Origin: Planctomycetota bacterium
Lineage (GTDB): Bacteria > Planctomycetota > Phycisphaerae > UBA1845
Direction of reading: 5' to 3'
Length of the DNA stretch: 11,137 bases
NCBI GenBank assembly: GCA_022566435.1
Contig: JADFIX010000047.1
Span: 1-11,137, forward strand
Shown here: positions 6,493-11,137 of the stretch, piece by piece
Position numbering within the stretch: position 1 is the first letter of the stretch
Layout: each line of letters starts with the position of its first letter
The notes under the pieces: model-generated
The model's input: the letters and a program-made list of their open reading frames with translations, nothing else
Told to the model about the DNA's origin: nothing
The model's database searches: none
Program-made: the position numbers and the translations under genes

Positions 6493-8045
6493 CCCACCCG
6501 CCTACTTTCTGTTTTTCGGAGTTGAAAGCGCCGCGCGATCATGGAGACGTGCTCGTCGCGCCCGATCCTTCCGGTTGGATACCGGCCGCCAGGGCCAACC
6601 ACAAAGCGTTGAACGACTCGGAAACGCCCCTTCTGCAGTCCACGTTGGGCGAATGGCGGCGCCGAACGCGTGAGGCGATTACCGGAAACGCCGAGCAAAT
6701 GATTGTTGTTACCGGTCATCAGCCGGCATTCATTCATCCCGGTGTATGGGCCAAGCACATTGCCGCCGCTCGCTTCGCCGAGGCAACTTCGGGTTCGGCC
6801 GTCAATCTCGTTGTCGATAGTGATGTTCCCAAGCGCACGTCCCTGGCGATTGCCATGGAAGAGGGCGGTCAGATACTCCTACGGGGCGTCCCGTATGCCG
6901 AATTGCAGGTGGGGCATTCCTACGAGCAGATTGCCCGACAAGACGCCAAACGAATGACGCAATTTGAAGCGTCAATGCGTCACGCGATGGGACCGCGTTT
7001 CGATCGGTCGCAGGTGCCGCTCTTTCTGGGCGGCATGCGATCAGTGCCAAATGCCCGTGATTGGGTCGATCAGGCGGTGGCGGGTCGGCGGGCCGTGGAA
7101 GCGAAATTCGGCGTCACGCTGGACGATCGGCGGATAAGTCAATGTTGCCCGGGCCCACTCCTGGCGGACATGCTGCTGAATGCGCCGCGTTACGTGGCGA
7201 GTTACAACGCCGCGTTGGCGGCGTATCGCACCACCCATGGCATTCGGGGGGTGCGCCGACCGATCCCCGACCTGCACCTCGCGGGCGACCGGCTCGAACT
7301 CCCGGTCTGGGCATGGCGGCCTAACGACCACCGCCACAGACTGTTTGTATCTCGAAACGATGAGAACGTTCGGTTGTTTGCCGAGGAAGTTTTCATCGGT
7401 GACTTGCCGGTGCGTTCACTTGATTCGATGGAATCATTGGCGCCGTATCTTGGCGATTGGCGACTACGCCCGCGAGCGCTAACGCTGACAATCTGGGCGC
7501 GACTACTGCTGGCCGACTTGTTCGTTCACGGCATCGGTGGGGCGAAATACGATCGCATCAGCGACCGCATCATGGCGGATTACTACGGTGTTGTGCCACC
7601 CTATATGGCCTGCGTTTCAGCGACGTTGCGACTCGACCTTCCAGATCGAGGAATCACCCCGAAAGACCTGGCTTTGTTGCGCCGCGGCCTGCGTGATTTC
7701 CAGTTCAATCCACAGCGATACGTCGCCGGTCGCACGGAACTTGGCGACTTGATCGAGCGTCGAGCGGCGGCAGTCGAACTCGCCGCGAAGCTTCGCCGGC
7801 AGGAGCCGCGGAATCGAGCGGCTCGTCGTCGGGCGTTCCAGGAAATCCGTCATGCCACGGCCGCGGTAGTCGACGGTGCGCGCGACGGGCTGGAAGCGAA
7901 GCGATCGGAACTCGATTTCGCCACCACGAAACTCGAACAGGCCTCGATCGCCCGAGGGCGGGAGTATTTCTTCGGACTTTTTCGCGAGGAATCCCTGCAC
8001 GAATTGATGGATGCCCTTCCCAGTGCGGGCGAGTTTCGAGTATAG
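6474..8045 (+). CDS. Divergent BshC-like protein (putative cysteine/amino-acid ligase-like fold)
   Basis: This 523-residue protein has no name I am sure of. Several landmarks fit the order seen in BshC, the enzyme that adds cysteine to GlcN-malate in bacillithiol synthesis. The segment VVTGHQPAFIHPGVWAKHIA (78-97) parallels VVTGQQ-GLF-GPLYTI-K in BshC. NLVVDSDVPK (111-120) sits where BshC has its WVA-EDHD strand. Further on, LRPRALTL (331-338), HGIGGAKYD (352-360), PPYM (375-378) and SATLRL (382-387) parallel LRP-VQD, GG-GE-AYW and PR-S-TL. Residues 425-495 are charged and helical, as expected for the BshC coiled coil. Key residues differ, so a different substrate is likely. ATG 6474 lies inside the end of the glycosyltransferase gene with no clear Shine-Dalgarno, consistent with coupling. 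A BshA-type GT4 partner is not present in this window. Confidence 0.78.
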   Translation: MRFVSLTHPPTFCFSELKAPRDHGDVLVAPDPSGWIPAARANHKALNDSETPLLQSTLGEWRRRTREAITGNAEQMIVVTGHQPAFIHPGVWAKHIAAARFAEATSGSAVNLVVDSDVPKRTSLAIAMEEGGQILLRGVPYAELQVGHSYEQIARQDAKRMTQFEASMRHAMGPRFDRSQVPLFLGGMRSVPNARDWVDQAVAGRRAVEAKFGVTLDDRRISQCCPGPLLADMLLNAPRYVASYNAALAAYRTTHGIRGVRRPIPDLHLAGDRLELPVWAWRPNDHRHRLFVSRNDENVRLFAEEVFIGDLPVRSLDSMESLAPYLGDWRLRPRALTLTIWARLLLADLFVHGIGGAKYDRISDRIMADYYGVVPPYMACVSATLRLDLPDRGITPKDLALLRRGLRDFQFNPQRYVAGRTELGDLIERRAAAVELAAKLRRQEPRNRAARRRAFQEIRHATAAVVDGARDGLEAKRSELDFATTKLEQASIARGREYFFGLFREESLHELMDALPSAGEFRV

Positions 8046-8093
8046 TTCACGTCGACCGGTCGGCGATGGTTGCAGGGGGATGCCGCTGCGAGG

Positions 8094-8117
8094 AAAAACC
8101 GCCCGCCCGACGGCGGG
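8094..8117 (-). terminator. Terminator-like hairpin, oriented antisense
   Basis: CCCGCC (8102-8107) pairs with GGCGGG (8112-8117) over a CGAC loop. Read on the minus strand, the hairpin is followed after three bases by five Ts (8098-8094), which is an intrinsic-terminator shape. No minus-strand gene ends here, so it may stop antisense transcripts or be coincidental. On the plus strand the A-run is upstream, so it would not terminate the gene ending at 8045. Confidence 0.4.
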
Positions 8118-8145
8118 ACCGCGTTGACCAACAGCGGAGATTGCG

Positions 8146-8544
8146 ATGAGCGACGACGGATCATCCCGACTGCATATCGATTCGGATTGGAAGACGGAAG
8201 CGGCGCGCGAGAAAGAGCGTCTCGCCAAAGAGACGGCCGAACAGCCCGCACCGGACGGCGGAGCGCCGGGACAGCCGGTTTTCGCCGATCTCATCAATAT
8301 GTTGGCCATGCAGGCGGCCGTGGCCCTTGGCGGCTACAAAGGACCGGGCGGGGAGTCCATTCCCTCCAATCCGGAGGCCGCCAAGCATCACATCGATCTG
8401 CTTGACGTCCTCGATGAAAAGACAAAGGGCAACCTGTCCGATGAAGAGAAGCGTGTGCTGGACACGGTACTGTACGAGCTGCGCATGCAGTACGTGCAGA
8501 TTGTCGGTTCTGCACGACCGTCGCCGGGGACGACGGGATTGTAG
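8146..8544 (+). CDS. DUF1844 domain-containing protein
   Basis: This is a small, probably soluble protein of unknown function. The 132-residue product has a charged, disordered N-terminus (1-44) followed by the DUF1844 core: FADLINMLAMQAAVALG (46-62), then NPEAAKHHIDLLDVLDEKTK (75-94), GNLSDEE (95-101) and LYELRMQYV (109-117). The helical, Leu- and Ala-rich core and the EKTKGNLS-EE signature are typical of this family, which from memory is frequent in Planctomycetota and in some Deltaproteobacteria. ATG 8146 has GGAG at 8136-8139 with a good six-base spacer, so the start is secure. It follows the BshC-like gene by 100 bases and precedes the rhomboid gene by 136 bases. No biochemical role is established that I know of. 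Confidence 0.9.
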   Translation: MSDDGSSRLHIDSDWKTEAAREKERLAKETAEQPAPDGGAPGQPVFADLINMLAMQAAVALGGYKGPGGESIPSNPEAAKHHIDLLDVLDEKTKGNLSDEEKRVLDTVLYELRMQYVQIVGSARPSPGTTGL

Positions 8545-8568
8545 CGCGATCGTGGCGACGTGTATCAT

Positions 8569-8639
8569 CCGCTTTTCGTCGCCCGGGCCCGCAGGATGCC
8601 GATCCTATGGCACGGCAGGCTCGCGTGACGAATAAGCGG
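8569..8639 (+). other. Possible structured RNA element upstream of the rhomboid gene
   Basis: A long imperfect inverted repeat closes this 71-base segment. Bases 8569-8580 pair with 8627-8639 over 12 Watson-Crick pairs with one bulged T (8633). Two more pairs, G8581-T8626 (wobble) and C8582-G8625, extend it inward. Inside, AGGAT (8593-8597) can pair with ATCCT (8602-8606). It lies 42 bases before ATG 8681. It could be a leader regulatory structure, a processing site or chance. No T-run follows, so it is not a standard terminator. Confidence 0.4.
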
Positions 8640-8680
8640 CTGCGATTCGCCCACCGAGGAAAGGACGCCGGGGCGCCAAC

Positions 8681-9910
8681 ATGATCATTCCGATTCGTAC
8701 CGAGTCTCCCCTGAAGCGTGTGCCGTACGTCAACTTCTTCCTGATTGCTACCAATATGCTCTTGTACGTCGTGTTCAACGAAAAACTTCTCGGTGAAGCG
8801 GTCGGCACATTCAAGAAAGATTACCTGGTGCTCGACGCGGCCGAGCCCGGCGTCTTGCAGTTTCTGACGTATCAGTTTCTTCACGCCGATGAGTGGCACC
8901 TCTTCGGCAACATGCTGTTTCTCTGGGTATTCGGAAACAGCGTGAACGGGAAGATGGGCGGTCTCCCTTACTTACTATTCTACCTTGCCGGTGGGGTGTT
9001 CGCGGCGTGGGGTTGGGCGGTCGTGACCGGCGGCGCCTCCTCTCTCATCGGGGCGTCGGGATCGATCGCGGCGATCACGACGGCCTACCTCGCCCTGTTT
9101 CCCCGCAGCAGAGTGACCGTGCTCGTCTGGCTGTTCATATTCATTCGTTTTTTTGAAGTGTCGGCGATGGTCGTCATTCTGCTGAAGATAGTAGTTTGGG
9201 ACAACATCGTGGCACCGAGCCTGGGTGGGCCTGGTAACGTGGCCAACCAGGCGCACCTGGCCGGCTACCTGTTCGGGTTCGTCGGCGCCATATTCATGCT
9301 CTGGGTCAAGGCCGTCCCACGCGATCAGTTCGACATTTTCTCGCTCTGGCGGCGGTGGATCCTTCGGCGTGAATTCGCCTCCGCCGTGCGCACACCGGGT
9401 GCCCAGGCGCAGGCCCGATTCGGATCCGCCGCCCGAACGGAGACCGTTTCTCCCAAGCAGCATGAGGGCGAAGAAGCCCGGCAGGATCGAATCGAAGAAC
9501 TTCGGATTGGCGCGGCCGAGGCCCACGCGAAGGGAGATATGACCGCCGCGACGGCGACGTATGAGGCGATCATGGTCATCGATCCTCGGCAGTGCCTATC
9601 GGAGATGCAGCAGACGGCCATCGCGCGGGCCTACTACGATCGGGACCGATTTTCGGAGGCGGCGGCGGCCTTCGAGCGATTTGTCGAGGCGTACCCGCGG
9701 TCGCGCGACCGGGGACAGATTCTCATGTTGCTAGGCATCATCTACGCCCGCGACTTGCGGGAGCCCGAAAACGCGGACCGCTGTTTGACGCTCGCTTTGG
9801 AAACGCTAAGAGATGAAAAGCGCCGTGAGCAGTGCCTGCACTGGCTACGGGATGTTCGCGCCTCACTTGGTCGGGAATCCCCCGACTCCAAACCGAAGGA
9901 ACACGCATGA
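8681..9910 (+). CDS. Rhomboid-family intramembrane serine protease with C-terminal TPR-like domain
   Basis: Rhomboids cleave transmembrane helices of substrate proteins inside the membrane with a Ser-His dyad. The 409-residue product has a six-helix rhomboid core in residues 14-210. It carries the HxxxN element HLFGN (73-77), the catalytic GASG motif (124-127, nucleophile Ser126) and the catalytic His192 in NQAHLAGYLFGF (189-200). All active-site elements are present, so it should be active. After a charged linker (211-275) come helical repeats, about 275-385, with TPR-like spacing, for example AHAKGDMTAATATYEAIM (286-303). This tail probably sits in the cytoplasm and may recruit partners. 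ATG 8681 has purine-rich AGGAAAGGA only at a long distance (about 15 bases). The stop overlaps the next gene's ATG (ATGA), so the aminotransferase is probably translated from the same message. Confidence 0.93.
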   Translation: MIIPIRTESPLKRVPYVNFFLIATNMLLYVVFNEKLLGEAVGTFKKDYLVLDAAEPGVLQFLTYQFLHADEWHLFGNMLFLWVFGNSVNGKMGGLPYLLFYLAGGVFAAWGWAVVTGGASSLIGASGSIAAITTAYLALFPRSRVTVLVWLFIFIRFFEVSAMVVILLKIVVWDNIVAPSLGGPGNVANQAHLAGYLFGFVGAIFMLWVKAVPRDQFDIFSLWRRWILRREFASAVRTPGAQAQARFGSAARTETVSPKQHEGEEARQDRIEELRIGAAEAHAKGDMTAATATYEAIMVIDPRQCLSEMQQTAIARAYYDRDRFSEAAAAFERFVEAYPRSRDRGQILMLLGIIYARDLREPENADRCLTLALETLRDEKRREQCLHWLRDVRASLGRESPDSKPKEHA

Positions 9911-10791
9911 CAGAGTTGGCTTATGTAAACGGTACATTTTGCGACCCTGCGGATGCGAAGGTATCTGTCGAAGACCGCGGATTTCAGTTTGGTGATGGCG
10001 TCTATGAAGTCGTGGTCTCCTACGACAACAGGCTGTTCTTGCTCGATCGTCATCTCGCGCGCTTACACCGGAGTCTGGAGGCGATCGACCTGCCATACGA
10101 TTTCGAGGCCCATCCCATCGAGCCGATCCTCTTGGAGGGCCTTCGGCGCACCGGGTTTCGCGACGCCATGGTTTATATTCAAATCACGCGTGGCGCTTGT
10201 TCACGTGACCACGTAGCGCCCGACGACCTCGCGCCGACGACGGTGATCACGTTCGCACGCCGCCCGACCCTCGACGATGCGTATCGCCAAAAAGGCGCCG
10301 GCGTCATGACGGTCAGGGACGAGCGGTGGGCGAACTGTTTCGTCAAGGCGATCACCCTGCTCCCCAACGTGCTGGCCAAAAACCGCGCTCGGCGAAAGGG
10401 GTATGACGACGCGATCTTCGTCACGGATTCCGGCGAGGTGCGAGAATGCACGTCGGCCAACTTGTTCCTCGTTCACGCTGGGACGATTCTCACACCGCCG
10501 CGGACGGAGTCGATCCTCCACGGCGTGACCCAGGGATACGTGATGGAATGTGCCGCGCGAATCGGCTTGCCGGTCGAAGAACGGCGTTTCGACAATGCGT
10601 TTCTTCGCCAAGCGGATGAGGTCTTCATGTCCAGCACTTCCGTGGAGGTGCTCGGCATTACCCGGGTGGACGATCAGCCGATCGGCAAGGGCACGGTCGG
10701 CCCGGTCACGATGCAGGTACATGCGGAATTTTGCCGAAGCTGCCGTGTGACGAACGAGGATACCGCCGCATCGCAGCGACTCGTCTCGTAG
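9907..10791 (+). CDS. Class IV aminotransferase, D-amino-acid transaminase-like
   Basis: This cytoplasmic pyridoxal-phosphate enzyme most resembles D-alanine/D-amino-acid transaminase, which interconverts D-Ala and 2-oxoacids to give D-Glu and related precursors. The 294-residue product begins AYVNGTF (5-11) and continues VSVEDRGFQFGDGVYEV (19-35), a class IV signature. Lys147 in CFVKAITLLPNVLAKN is the expected cofactor lysine. Glu180 in GEVRECTSANLF matches the glutamate that contacts the pyridine nitrogen. SRDHVAP (99-105, Arg100 and His102) corresponds to the Arg-x-His pair that binds the substrate carboxylate in D-amino-acid transaminases. That favours Dat over the branched-chain enzyme IlvE or PabC. 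ATG 9907 overlaps the rhomboid stop (ATGA) and the family N-terminus starts here. The frame is open further upstream, but that part lies in the rhomboid gene. Confidence 0.9.
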   Translation: MTELAYVNGTFCDPADAKVSVEDRGFQFGDGVYEVVVSYDNRLFLLDRHLARLHRSLEAIDLPYDFEAHPIEPILLEGLRRTGFRDAMVYIQITRGACSRDHVAPDDLAPTTVITFARRPTLDDAYRQKGAGVMTVRDERWANCFVKAITLLPNVLAKNRARRKGYDDAIFVTDSGEVRECTSANLFLVHAGTILTPPRTESILHGVTQGYVMECAARIGLPVEERRFDNAFLRQADEVFMSSTSVEVLGITRVDDQPIGKGTVGPVTMQVHAEFCRSCRVTNEDTAASQRLVS

Positions 10792-10845
10792 GCGCCGCCG
10801 CCTTGGCCTCGGAAGTTATCATTGAGTGTGCCGGAGGGATCGACC

Positions 10846-11137
10846 ATGCATACGACAAACTTGGTGCTCATTCTGTTGAGCGGAATTGCGGGGGCGCCGG
10901 CCGGGCTGGAGAATCCATCCTTATTGCCCAAAACGCAGGAAGGATGGCGGTACGAGCGATTGGCGTTTCCGCTTACGTTCGCACCCGATCTGAAGTATCA
11001 GGGTTTCGAGGAACTCCGCTTCGCGCCCGGCATGTTCAATCCGCAGTCGGACACCTATTTCACGTACATCTTCGCCTTGCTACTGGAGGGCAACCACAAG
11101 ATCGAGTCCGATTTCGTGCGTACATTTATCTTCAAGT
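10846..11137 (+). CDS. Predicted exported protein of unknown function, cut by the window edge
   Basis: Only the first 97 codons are visible. ATG 10846 has GGAGGG (10833-10838) seven bases upstream, a strong ribosome binding site. The product starts MHTTNLVLILLSGIAGAPAG, a short hydrophobic signal peptide with a likely cleavage site after APA. The mature part contains RYERLAFPLTFAPDLKYQG (36-54), EELRFAPGMFNP (56-67) and TYFTYIFALLLEG (71-83). I recall similar ERI-LP--FAP and RFAPGMF patterns in uncharacterised secreted proteins, but I cannot name the family or a function. It follows the aminotransferase by 54 bases and probably shares its transcript or starts just downstream. Confidence 0.75.
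   Translation, partial: MHTTNLVLILLSGIAGAPAGLENPSLLPKTQEGWRYERLAFPLTFAPDLKYQGFEELRFAPGMFNPQSDTYFTYIFALLLEGNHKIESDFVRTFIFK

Noticed and set aside
5746..8045. Calling the pair a bacillithiol biosynthesis operon
   Set aside because: The glycosyltransferase is GT2, not the GT4 type of BshA. No BshB deacetylase is present, and the BshC resemblance is partial.
7617..8309. Minus-strand frame of 230 codons spanning the BshC-like end and the DUF1844 start
   Set aside because: It overlaps two better-supported plus-strand genes and crosses the terminator-like hairpin. There is no motif support.
1..11137. CRISPR array, transposase, tRNA or toxin-antitoxin pair
   Set aside because: I saw no regularly spaced repeats, no transposase or integrase motifs, no tRNA-like T-loop context and no small convergent or overlapping toxin-antitoxin genes.

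Overview
The window reads as an ordinary, gene-dense bacterial chromosome segment of moderately high GC. It has no insertion sequence, CRISPR array, tRNA or rRNA that I can see. The lineage is most likely Planctomycetota or a relative. That is an inference from a DUF1844 protein, a rhomboid protease with a C-terminal TPR tail, and several large proteins without familiar names. Shine-Dalgarno sites are patchy: clear at some genes, absent at others.

Layout. On the minus strand, rsmE (37-762) encodes the 16S rRNA m3U1498 methyltransferase. Divergent from it is a very acidic, probably tail-anchored protein (950-1831), followed by yidD (about 1925-2218) and a 563-residue predicted alpha/alpha-toroid protein of polysaccharide-lyase-like layout (2339-4030). 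A 296-base stretch without genes separates that from a convergent TPR protein on the minus strand (4327-5379). A 366-base divergent intergenic region (5380-5745) contains GC-rich inverted repeats.

From 5746 to the right edge everything is on the plus strand. A GT2 glycosyltransferase (5746-6492) overlaps by 19 bases a 523-residue protein that looks like a divergent relative of BshC (6474-8045). Then come a DUF1844 protein (8146-8544), the rhomboid-TPR protein (8681-9910), a D-amino-acid-transaminase-like class IV aminotransferase whose ATG overlaps the rhomboid stop (9907-10791), and the start of a predicted exported protein of unknown function (10846 to the edge).

How they fit together. Several genes concern the cell envelope: YidD in membrane-protein insertion, the GT2 enzyme in glycan or lipid glycosylation, the rhomboid in membrane proteolysis, and the aminotransferase possibly in D-amino acids for peptidoglycan. 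I see no single pathway that ties them all together. The most notable points are the GT2/BshC-like overlapping pair, the toroid protein standing alone, and a possible structured RNA element between the DUF1844 and rhomboid genes. I did not find convincing evidence for a new defence or mobile system.
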